This document shows, one piece after another, positions 6,183-11,997 of a stretch of 11,997 bases of DNA. Origin of the DNA: Bacteroidales bacterium UBA3724 (GTDB taxonomy: Bacteria; Bacteroidota; Bacteroidia; Bacteroidales; P3). Positions within the stretch are counted from its first letter, which is position 1; every line of letters starts with the position of its first letter. The DNA is taken from positions 1 to 11,997 of the forward strand of contig DFHL01000052.1 of the NCBI GenBank assembly GCA_002371315.1. Reading direction: 5' to 3'. Position numbers and translations under genes: made by a program. The notes below the pieces were generated by a model. It was not told where the DNA came from. It worked only from the letters and a program-made list of their open reading frames with translations, and did no database searches.

Positions 6183-7733
6183 TCATTTGTTCCTCAGCGT
6201 AATGAAGGGTATCAGGATTTCTTCCATCGAGATGCCGCCGTGCTGGAAGGTGTTCATATAGTACTGCACGTACTGGTTGTAGTTGTTGGGGTAGGCGAAG
6301 AAGTCGCCGCAGTGGGCAAAGATGTAGGGCGAGGTGATGTAGCGCTTGGGCAGGAAGATGCGGCGCGGTTCCTTGACTTCGAAGACCTGCTTGGGGTTGT
6401 AGTCGAGCAGGCGCCCTTGCTTGTAGCGCAGGTTGACGGAGATGTCGCGGTCGCCCTTTACGCGCACGGGGTTGTCGATGCGCACCGAGCCGTGGTCGGT
6501 GGTGATGACGACGTTGGCTTGCTGTTCGGCCAGATACTTGATGACTTCGAGCAGCGGCGAGTGTTCCATCCAAGAGAGGGTCACCGAACGGTAGGCACGC
6601 TCGTCGCTGGCCAACTCGCGGACGATGTTGCTGTCGGTGCGGGCGTGCGAGAGCATATCTATAAAATTGTATATAATGATGTTCAGCTTGTTGCGCATCA
6701 GGTTGGGCAGACTGTCTACGAGTTTCTTGCCGTGCTGGATGTTGAGAACCTTATTGTAGCTGTGCTTGATATTGAGGCCGTGCCGCTTCAGGTTCTCGCC
6801 CATCAGCTCGCTTTCGAACTGGTTTTTGAACCCTTCCTCGTCCTCGTTGACCCAGTATTTTGGATACTTGCTTTCGATTTCGGCCGGCATCAGGCCAGAA
6901 AACATACTGTTGCGGGCAAACTGCGTAGTAGTGGGTATGATGCTGTAGTAGATCTCGTCGCGCTCGGAACGCAGGTATTGCTCGACGAGGGGCTGGATGT
7001 ATTTCCACTGGTCGTAGCGGAAATTGTCGATGACGATCATAAAGGTCGGCCGGTCGTCCTGAAGCAGCGGGAACAGACGGTCGCGCACCACGGTGGGCGA
7101 CATCAGCGGCTTCTCGCTGTTGCCGTTGACCCAGTCGATATAGTTGCGCTCATAGAAGCGGCTGAAGAGCTGGTTGGCTTCGGCCTTCTGCGAGCGGAAG
7201 ATGTCGTGGATGTTCTCATCCTCGGTGTTGGCAAGCTCCAAATCCCAGTACACCAGCTTTTTGTACAGCTCAATCCATTCATTGGCATCGAGCCGGTCGG
7301 ACAGCTGCATACTGATGTCGCGGAACTGCTGCTGGTAGCTGAAGGTCGACTTCTCGCTCACCAGGCGGCGCGCCTCGGTGTGCTTCTTGACCGAAAGCAG
7401 TATCTGGTTGGGATTGACAGGCTTGATGAGGTAGTCCGAAATCTTGCCGCCAAGGGCCTCGTTCATAATATGTTCCTCTTCGCTCTTGGTAATCATAATG
7501 ACTGGCACGCGCGGATAGAGCCGTTTGATTTCGGCCAGCGTGTCGAGGCCGCTGATGCCGGGCATATTCTCGTCGAGGAAAACCAGGTCGATGTCGCCGT
7601 CGGCCAGTTCGTCGAGGGCTTCGCTGCCCGAGGTTACAGGTATCACTTTATAGCCTTTGTCTTCAAGAAAAAGGATATGGGGCTTGAGGAGGTCGATCTC
7701 GTCGTCGGCCCAAAGAATTCTTATCTGGTCCAC
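6183..7733 (-). CDS. porX: PorX, T9SS two-component response regulator with PglZ-type phosphatase domain
   Basis: Cytoplasmic response regulator that, with the histidine kinase PorY and an ECF sigma factor, controls type IX secretion genes in Porphyromonas and relatives. Residues 1-120 are a receiver domain: acidic pair D10-D11, phospho-acceptor D54 in VFLDENMPG, T82 in MITKS and K104 in YLIKPVNP. A helical linker (about 125-225) leads to an alkaline-phosphatase-superfamily PglZ domain. Its candidate metal ligands and nucleophile are intact: D236 in IVIDNFRYDQW, T268-T270 in IPTTTQFARN, D359 and H363 in FIDMLSHA, D413-H414 in TTDHGS, and H498 in FQHGG. The 516-residue length is typical. The start is a GTG at 7733, matching where homologues begin (IRILWADDEIDLLKPHILFLE); no in-frame ATG lies before the upstream TAA. 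Divergent from mfd across 179 bp of repeat-rich DNA. All key residues are present, so it should be fully active. Confidence 0.95.
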   Translation of the reverse strand: MDQIRILWADDEIDLLKPHILFLEDKGYKVIPVTSGSEALDELADGDIDLVFLDENMPGISGLDTLAEIKRLYPRVPVIMITKSEEEHIMNEALGGKISDYLIKPVNPNQILLSVKKHTEARRLVSEKSTFSYQQQFRDISMQLSDRLDANEWIELYKKLVYWDLELANTEDENIHDIFRSQKAEANQLFSRFYERNYIDWVNGNSEKPLMSPTVVRDRLFPLLQDDRPTFMIVIDNFRYDQWKYIQPLVEQYLRSERDEIYYSIIPTTTQFARNSMFSGLMPAEIESKYPKYWVNEDEEGFKNQFESELMGENLKRHGLNIKHSYNKVLNIQHGKKLVDSLPNLMRNKLNIIIYNFIDMLSHARTDSNIVRELASDERAYRSVTLSWMEHSPLLEVIKYLAEQQANVVITTDHGSVRIDNPVRVKGDRDISVNLRYKQGRLLDYNPKQVFEVKEPRRIFLPKRYITSPYIFAHCGDFFAYPNNYNQYVQYYMNTFQHGGISMEEILIPFITLRNK

Positions 7734-7742
7734 AGTATTATT

Positions 7743-7782
7743 ATTGCGTTATTGCGTTAGTGTGTTATTGCGTTAGTATGAA
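7743..7782. repeat. Octamer array upstream of porX
   Basis: Five 8-bp units: ATTGCGTT, ATTGCGTT, AGTGTGTT, ATTGCGTT, AGTATGAA, starting 9 bp upstream of the porX GTG. An inverted trace (AATAACGCA, 7816-7824) lies beyond the palindrome at 7785-7808, suggesting a larger inverted unit. Confidence 0.8.
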
Positions 7783-7784
7783 TT

Positions 7785-7808
7785 GTGACACGAACGCGCT
7801 CGTATCAC
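7785..7808. repeat. 24-bp near-palindrome, inverted copy of the centre at 3342-3365
   Basis: The element begins GTGACACGAACGC and ends GCTCGTATCAC. It equals the reverse complement of 3342-3365 except for one base. Ten of its twelve pairs are Watson-Crick; the other two are A-C on this strand and G-U on the complementary RNA. Flanking ATTGTGA (7782-7788) and TCACAAT (7812-7818) add another inverted repeat. It lies in the porX-mfd divergent spacer. Confidence 0.75.
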
Positions 7809-7840
7809 TATTCACAATAACGCATTTTATTTTTTTTTCG

Positions 7841-7848
7841 TATATTTG
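7841..7848 (+). promoter_or_regulatory. Candidate mfd promoter -7 box
   Basis: TATATTTG matches the Bacteroidota -7 consensus TAnnTTTG exactly and lies about 65 bp upstream of the mfd ATG. A T9 homopolymer (7830-7838) sits just upstream, in the spacer. A good -33 TTTG box is not evident at the expected distance, so only one half of the promoter is supported. Confidence 0.5.
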
Positions 7849-7860
7849 GATTTTGTTAAA

Positions 7861-7887
7861 AGGACTTAAGTTTTCATCTACAGTCCT
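7861..7887 (+). promoter_or_regulatory. Possible small hairpin in mfd leader
   Basis: AGGACT (7861-7866) and AGTCCT (7882-7887) can pair across a 15-nt loop within the inferred mfd 5' leader. Six base pairs is short and may be chance; no anti-terminator or riboswitch motif is recognised. Confidence 0.2.
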
Positions 7888-7912
7888 GACAGTAAAAAGG
7901 ATAGACGTATAA

Positions 7913-10900
7913 ATGTTGCTGACTGAATTATACAAAAACTCCAAATTGCTCTCCGAAGTGTGTGCCAAATTGGCCGTAAACCAGGCACGCATCCACATCA
8001 ACGGCCTCACGGGAAGCCTGCCTGCCGTGGTAGGCGCCACCCTGGCACAGAGCCTGCCGCAAAGCAACCTTGTCTTCATCGTAGGTTCGAAAGAGGACGC
8101 CTACTATCTGCAAAACGACCTCGAAACGCTGCTCTGCCCTCATCGCAAGGCCGACGACGACATCGATGCCGCGGAATGCCCGGTGATGATATTCCCCACC
8201 ACCTACCGCCGACCCTACCAGACCGAAGAGACCGACAACGCCAACGTGCTGATGCGCTCCGAGGTGGTCAAGCAGCTTGGCGCCGGCCGCCGTATGGTGG
8301 TGGTGTCGTACCCCGAGGCCCTGGCCGAAAAAGTCATCTCGTCCAAAACGCTGACCAAGAACACGCTGCAAATCTTCAAAGGCGGCAAGCTCGATATGGA
8401 CTTCGTCATCGACGTGCTGCAAGAGTATGCCTTCGACCGCGTCGACTTCGTCGTCCAGCCCGGCCAATACGCCGTCCGAGGCGGCATCATCGATGTCTTC
8501 TCCTACGCCAACGAGAAACCCTTCCGCATCGAGTTCTTCGACGACTGCGTCGACTCGCTGCGCAGCTTCGATCCCGTCACGCAGCTCTCCATCCGCCACT
8601 TCGACCAGATCAGCATCATCCCCGACCTCGAAAGCCGGCAGGGCGGCAGCATTGCCGTCGAGGAGAAAGTCAACCTGCTGCATTACTTCGGCAGCGAGGA
8701 CATCATCTGGACCTACGGCCTGATGTACATCAGCGAAACCATCGAGAAATGCTACGCCACCGCCCGCACGGAATACGAAAAGATTGCCGCCGACAAGCAG
8801 CAGGACATCATACGCCTGCAGAAGGCCAAGCCCGACGAGCTCTACTCGTCGGCCAACGAATTCCTCAAGGCCCTGCTGAACTGCAAGGTCATCGAAACCG
8901 GCAACTCGTCGTTCTTCACCAAGGCCGCCGCCATCGAAGCCCACAGCGACCCGCAGCCCTCGTTCAACAAGCAGTTCGAGCTCCTCAAGCAGTCGCTGTC
9001 CGACTACAACGAGCGCGGCTACAGCCTCTGCATCAGCGCAAGCAGCGAGCAGCAGCGCAAGCGCCTTGACAAAATCTTTGCCGAGAACGGAATGTTCTCC
9101 ACTTCCATCACCTACCTCGACTACTCGCTGCGCAAGGGCTTCATCGACCACGACCAGTGCCTGCTCTGCTACACCGACCACGAAATCTTCGAGCGCTATC
9201 ACAAATACACCGTCCGCGACCTCAGCCAGAACCGCGAGGCGCTGACCCTCAAGGAACTCTTCGAACTCAAGCCCGGCGACTACATCACCCACATCGACTA
9301 CGGCGTGGGACGCTTCTCGGGACTCGAGAAAATCGAAACCGGCGGCAAGCAGCAAGAGGTCATTCGACTGGTTTACAAGAACAACGACACCCTCTACATC
9401 AGCATCCACGGCCTGCACAAAATCAGCCGCTACGTGGGCAAAGAGGGCGTACCCCCCACCCTCAACCGCTTGGGCAGCAACACCTGGCAGGTGCTCAAGC
9501 AAAAGACCAAAAAGCAGGTCAAAGACATCGCCCGCGACCTCATACAGCTCTACGCCAAGCGCAAGGCCACACGCGGCTTCGCCTTCAGCGCCGACAGCTA
9601 CCTGCAGAACGAGCTCGAAGCCAGCTTTATGTACGAGGACACCCCCGACCAGCTCAAGGCCACCATCGATGTCAAGCGCGATATGGAATCCACCGCCCCG
9701 ATGGACCGCCTGGTCTGCGGCGACGTGGGCTTCGGCAAGACCGAAGTGGCCATCCGCGCCGCCTTCAAGGCCGTGTGCGACTCCAAGCAGGTCGCCGTCC
9801 TCGTCCCCTCCACCATCCTCGCCTTCCAGCACTTCAACACCTTCACCGAGCGCCTCAAGGGCCTCCCCGTCAACATCGACTACCTCAACCGCTTCCGCAC
9901 CACCAAGGAGAAAAACCAGATAGCCCACGACCTCGAAAGCGGCAAGCTCGACATACTCATCGGCACCCACGCCATCACCAACAGCAAGCTGAAATTCAAA
10001 GACCTCGGGCTCCTCATCATCGACGAGGAGCAGAAATTCGGCGTCAGCATCAAGGAAAAGCTCAAACAGATGCGCACCAACGTCGACGTGCTGACCCTCA
10101 CCGCCACACCCATACCGCGCACGCTGCAGTTCTCGCTGATGGGTGCCCGCGACCTCAGCGTCATCCAGACCCCGCCGCCCAACCGGCAGCCCATCCAGAC
10201 CGAGCTGTCGCCCTTCAGCGAAGAGCTCATCCGCGACGCCATCAGCTTCGAGCTCTCGCGCGACGGACAGGTCTTCTTCATCTCCAACCGCGTCGAAAAC
10301 CTGCCCGAAATGGCCGGCCTCGTCAGCCGCCTCGTCCCCGACGCACGCGTGGCCATAGCCCACGGACAGATGGAAGGCCGCCAGGTCGAGGACACGATGA
10401 TGCGCTTCATCGAAGGCGAAATCGACGTCCTCGTCTCCACAGCCATCATCGAGAACGGCCTCGACATATCCAACGCCAACACGATGATTATCAACAACGC
10501 CCAGCAGTTCGGCCTCAGCGACCTCCACCAGATGCGCGGACGCGTGGGGCGCAGCAACCGCAAAGCCTTCTGCTATATGCTCGTCCCATCGTTCAGCACC
10601 CTCACCGACGAGGCCCAGAAGCGGCTACGCGCCATCGAGGAATTCGCCTCGGTGGGCAGCGGATTCAACATCGCTATGCGCGACCTCGACATCCGCGGCG
10701 CCGGCAACATACTCGGTGCCGAACAGAGCGGATTCATCAGCGAGATAGGCTACGATATGTACCACAAAATCCTCAATGAAGCCATCGAAGAACTCAAAGA
10801 GACCGACTTCCGCGAGCTCTTCCAGCCAGACGCCAAAACGAAAAACGAAAACCAAAACGAAAACGGGAATGTCGACGCGGCAGCCAGCTTTCCGCTTTCA

Positions 10901-11404
10901 GCTTTCCGCTTTCCGTTCGTCAAAGAGTGCACCATCGAGACCGACCTCGAAGTGCTTATCCCCGACGACTACGTGAGCAACATCAGCGAGCGCCTGCAGC
11001 TCTACAAAGAGCTCAACGACATAGGCATCAACGACCGTAATGGCGACCCCACGAGTACGCCCGACAAACAGCTCGACGACTACCGCGAACGCCTCATCGA
11101 CCGCTTCGGACCCATCCCCCCAGCCACACAGGAGCTCATCAAAACCATCACCCTGCGACGCAACGCCAAAAACTTCGGCATCGAGAAACTCATCCTCAAG
11201 CAGGGCAAAATGGTGCTCTATTTCCCCTCCAACCAGGACAGCCCCTTCTACCAGTCGCCCAATTTCACGCGCCTCATAGCCTATGCACAGGACCATCCCC
11301 GCAGCGTCCACCTGCGCGAAACCACCGACCGGCTGTCGCTCGTCTGCGACAACGTCGACTCCATCCACAGCGCCATCGACAAGCTCAACGCACTCACGTC
11401 CTGA
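7913..11404 (+). CDS. mfd: Mfd, transcription-repair coupling factor
   Basis: ATP-dependent DNA translocase that removes RNA polymerase stalled at lesions and recruits UvrA/UvrB. The 1163 residues contain, in order: a UvrB-like module (about 25-350) with GQYAVRGGIIDVF near 184-196; a CarD-like RNA-polymerase-interacting domain (about 452-520, LKPGDYITHIDYGVGRFSG); the RecG-like motor with Walker A GDVGFGKT (603-610), DEEQ (704-707), TATPIPRTLQ and QMRGRVGR (873-880); and the C-terminal TRCF/D7 domain from about 1003. Start at 7913 gives the usual N-terminus. Residues 975-1002, in the linker between motor and D7, are an oddity: 28 residues encoded by hexamer and heptamer repeats shared with intergenic DNA here, preserving frame. 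The UvrB-like part lacks a working ATPase motif, as normal for Mfd. Monocistronic: divergent from porX and convergent with the next gene. Confidence 0.98.
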   Translation: MLLTELYKNSKLLSEVCAKLAVNQARIHINGLTGSLPAVVGATLAQSLPQSNLVFIVGSKEDAYYLQNDLETLLCPHRKADDDIDAAECPVMIFPTTYRRPYQTEETDNANVLMRSEVVKQLGAGRRMVVVSYPEALAEKVISSKTLTKNTLQIFKGGKLDMDFVIDVLQEYAFDRVDFVVQPGQYAVRGGIIDVFSYANEKPFRIEFFDDCVDSLRSFDPVTQLSIRHFDQISIIPDLESRQGGSIAVEEKVNLLHYFGSEDIIWTYGLMYISETIEKCYATARTEYEKIAADKQQDIIRLQKAKPDELYSSANEFLKALLNCKVIETGNSSFFTKAAAIEAHSDPQPSFNKQFELLKQSLSDYNERGYSLCISASSEQQRKRLDKIFAENGMFSTSITYLDYSLRKGFIDHDQCLLCYTDHEIFERYHKYTVRDLSQNREALTLKELFELKPGDYITHIDYGVGRFSGLEKIETGGKQQEVIRLVYKNNDTLYISIHGLHKISRYVGKEGVPPTLNRLGSNTWQVLKQKTKKQVKDIARDLIQLYAKRKATRGFAFSADSYLQNELEASFMYEDTPDQLKATIDVKRDMESTAPMDRLVCGDVGFGKTEVAIRAAFKAVCDSKQVAVLVPSTILAFQHFNTFTERLKGLPVNIDYLNRFRTTKEKNQIAHDLESGKLDILIGTHAITNSKLKFKDLGLLIIDEEQKFGVSIKEKLKQMRTNVDVLTLTATPIPRTLQFSLMGARDLSVIQTPPPNRQPIQTELSPFSEELIRDAISFELSRDGQVFFISNRVENLPEMAGLVSRLVPDARVAIAHGQMEGRQVEDTMMRFIEGEIDVLVSTAIIENGLDISNANTMIINNAQQFGLSDLHQMRGRVGRSNRKAFCYMLVPSFSTLTDEAQKRLRAIEEFASVGSGFNIAMRDLDIRGAGNILGAEQSGFISEIGYDMYHKILNEAIEELKETDFRELFQPDAKTKNENQNENGNVDAAASFPLSAFRFPFVKECTIETDLEVLIPDDYVSNISERLQLYKELNDIGINDRNGDPTSTPDKQLDDYRERLIDRFGPIPPATQELIKTITLRRNAKNFGIEKLILKQGKMVLYFPSNQDSPFYQSPNFTRLIAYAQDHPRSVHLRETTDRLSLVCDNVDSIHSAIDKLNALTS
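10835..10918. repeat. In-frame hexamer + connector + heptamer insertion within mfd
   Basis: A run of AAAACG/AAAACC-type hexamers (10835-10866) is followed by the connector CGCGGCAGCC (10876-10885), then heptamers GCTTTCC, GCTTTCA, GCTTTCC, GCTTTCC (10887-10914). Total 84 bp, 28 codons (residues 975-1002), no stop in frame. The order matches the intergenic block at 4935-5005. Confidence 0.8.
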
Positions 11405-11422
11405 ACGGAGAAGCAGTTTGTT

Positions 11423-11527
11423 CTCCTGCTCGCTGCGCTCACGAGATCTTGTGGATCTTGTAGATAGTACCGTCTGAATAAGGCTCCTGCTCGCTGCGCT
11501 CGCGAAATCTTGTAAATCTTGTAAATT
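11423..11527. repeat. Tandem 44-bp direct repeat after mfd
   Basis: Copy one (11423-11466) and copy two (11484-11527) share 38 of 44 bases, separated by 17 bp. Each starts CTCCTGCTCGCTGCGCTC and ends in two 9-bp words of the ATCTTGTAA type. It lies in the convergent spacer between mfd and the sorting-domain gene. Not related in words to the 6/7/8-mer arrays. Confidence 0.8.
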
Positions 11528-11547
11528 ATTCCGCCTGCGGCGGGAAT
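11528..11547. terminator. GC-rich hairpin in the mfd / T9SS-cargo convergent spacer
   Basis: ATTCCGCC pairs with GGCGGGAAT around a TGC loop, with a single bulged G. It lies 124 bp after the mfd stop and could serve as a bidirectional terminator between convergent genes. No clean U-run follows directly on the mfd strand, so function is uncertain. A weaker GGAGAA/TTCTCC stem lies at 11407-11426, close to the mfd stop. Confidence 0.4.
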
Positions 11548-11552
11548 GCTGC

Positions 11553-11605
11553 CGCGCCAGCCGCTTTTCGTTTTCGTTTTGGTTTTCGTTTTGGTTTTCG
11601 TTTTC
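11553..11605. repeat. Connector plus hexamer array before the T9SS-cargo stop codon
   Basis: Connector variant CGCGCCAGCC (11553-11562), then GCTTTTC, then hexamers GTTTTC, GTTTTG, GTTTTC, GTTTTG, GTTTTC, GTTTTC (11570-11605). A lone heptamer GTTTTCC follows near 11613. It ends 15 bp from the sorting-domain gene stop codon. Confidence 0.8.
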
Positions 11606-11620
11606 GTACGCAGTTTTCCG

Positions 11621-11997
11621 CTACCTTTTTAGCAGTCGTGTCGTGACGCGGTGGCCGGAGGGGGTGGTGAGGGTCAGCAGGTAGTTGGCGGCGGGCAGCG
11701 AGGAGAAGTCGACGGTGTAGCGGCCTGTGATCTTCGCACCGCTGTCGGAGTGGCCTGCACCGGCTGCGGCGAGGGCGACGCTGTAGGTGCGGCCGGTGAT
11801 GTCGGTCACCGTTGCCGCCACTGGCGGCTCGTCGCCGTCCCAGTCGACGGTGACGCGCTGGGCGCAGGGGTTGGGATAGACCGTCGCCGCGGGCTCCCCG
11901 CCACGCACAACGAGCTGGATGTCCTGCAAGTCACCGTGATGCACGTAGGGGTGCATAAAGGCCGTGTCGACATAGCGTGCTATGAACGACTGGCTGC
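11621..11997 (-). CDS. C-terminal part of a T9SS-secreted protein (type A sorting domain)
   Basis: The last 125 codons of a larger protein whose beginning lies beyond the right edge; the frame is open through 11997, so the Met codon at 11956 is internal rather than a start. The final roughly 85 residues show the pattern of a Por secretion-system (type A) sorting domain: VYPNPC, a predicted strand VTVDWDG, VTDITGRTY, then VDFSSLPAANYLLTLTTPSGHRVTTRLLKR ending in Leu-Leu-Lys-Arg. This domain directs export through the T9SS, after which it is normally cleaved and the cargo attached to the surface or released. Upstream residues (SQSFIARYVDTAFMHPYVHH) are too short to identify the cargo. It is convergent with mfd, and fits the presence of porX in the same window. 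TAG stop. Sorting-domain call is by pattern; cargo function unknown. Confidence 0.85.
   Translation of the reverse strand, partial: SQSFIARYVDTAFMHPYVHHGDLQDIQLVVRGGEPAATVYPNPCAQRVTVDWDGDEPPVAATVTDITGRTYSVALAAAGAGHSDSGAKITGRYTVDFSSLPAANYLLTLTTPSGHRVTTRLLKR

Noticed and set aside
6240..7760. 506-codon plus-strand frame opposite porX
   Set aside because: PorX has all receiver and PglZ motifs on the minus strand; the opposite frame has biased composition and no motif.
7928..10528. 866-codon open frame on the minus strand opposite mfd
   Set aside because: Mfd on the plus strand is unmistakable through its whole length. The antisense frame is Val/Asp/Glu/Ala/Leu-rich with no recognisable domain, a by-product of GC-biased codons.
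11621..11956. Complete 111-residue gene starting at the Met codon at 11956
   Set aside because: The frame is open to the window edge, and sorting domains occur at the C-terminus of large proteins, so this is the end of a longer gene.

Overview
The window looks like chromosomal DNA of a GC-rich Bacteroidota, most likely Bacteroidales, that has a type IX secretion system (T9SS). Three things point there: a full-length PorX response regulator with its PglZ-type phosphatase domain, a protein ending in a T9SS type A C-terminal sorting domain, and a tripartite exporter of the TolC / HlyD / FtsX-type permease kind common in that phylum. Starts lack clear Shine-Dalgarno sequences, and the mfd leader carries a perfect Bacteroidota -7 box (TATATTTG). 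I cannot resolve genus.

Layout. Positions 1-4727 (minus strand) hold an export operon in the order TolC-family channel, HlyD-family adaptor, MacB/FtsX-like permease; the permease runs off the left edge and no ATPase is visible. Positions 5002-7733 (minus strand) hold three more genes: a hexapeptide-repeat O-acetyltransferase, a small MmcQ/YjbR protein, and porX. Divergent from porX, mfd (transcription-repair coupling factor) fills 7913-11404 on the plus strand. Convergent with mfd, the C-terminal end of a T9SS cargo protein enters from the right edge (11621-11997). No gene-free stretch exceeds 300 bases; the longest (4728-5001) holds a candidate operator and repeats. I see no tRNA, rRNA, CRISPR array or transposase.

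Functionally, the first operon should make an envelope-spanning efflux or export pump. PorX would control T9SS output, of which the right-edge protein is a probable client. Mfd is housekeeping DNA repair. The acetyltransferase and YjbR proteins have no evident link to the others.

The most unusual aspect is the repeat landscape. Almost every gene boundary from 3285 rightwards is packed with short tandem arrays of period 6 (GTTTTC/GTTATC), 7 (GCTTTCC/GTTTTCC and GTGACCT/GTGATTA) or 8 (TTAATTTG/CATTAACG/ATTGCGTT). Several are joined by a recurring connector, CGCG(G/T/C)CAGCC. The arrays often run to within a few bases of start or stop codons. Members of the same family, only those lacking stop codons, also lie inside genes: in frame in Mfd (84 bp), in frame in the TolC homologue (about 60 bp), and forming the first codons of the acetyltransferase. 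Between the adaptor and channel genes they form a long near-palindrome. I regard this modular repeat family, with its intrusion into an essential-type repair helicase, as the main discovery candidate.
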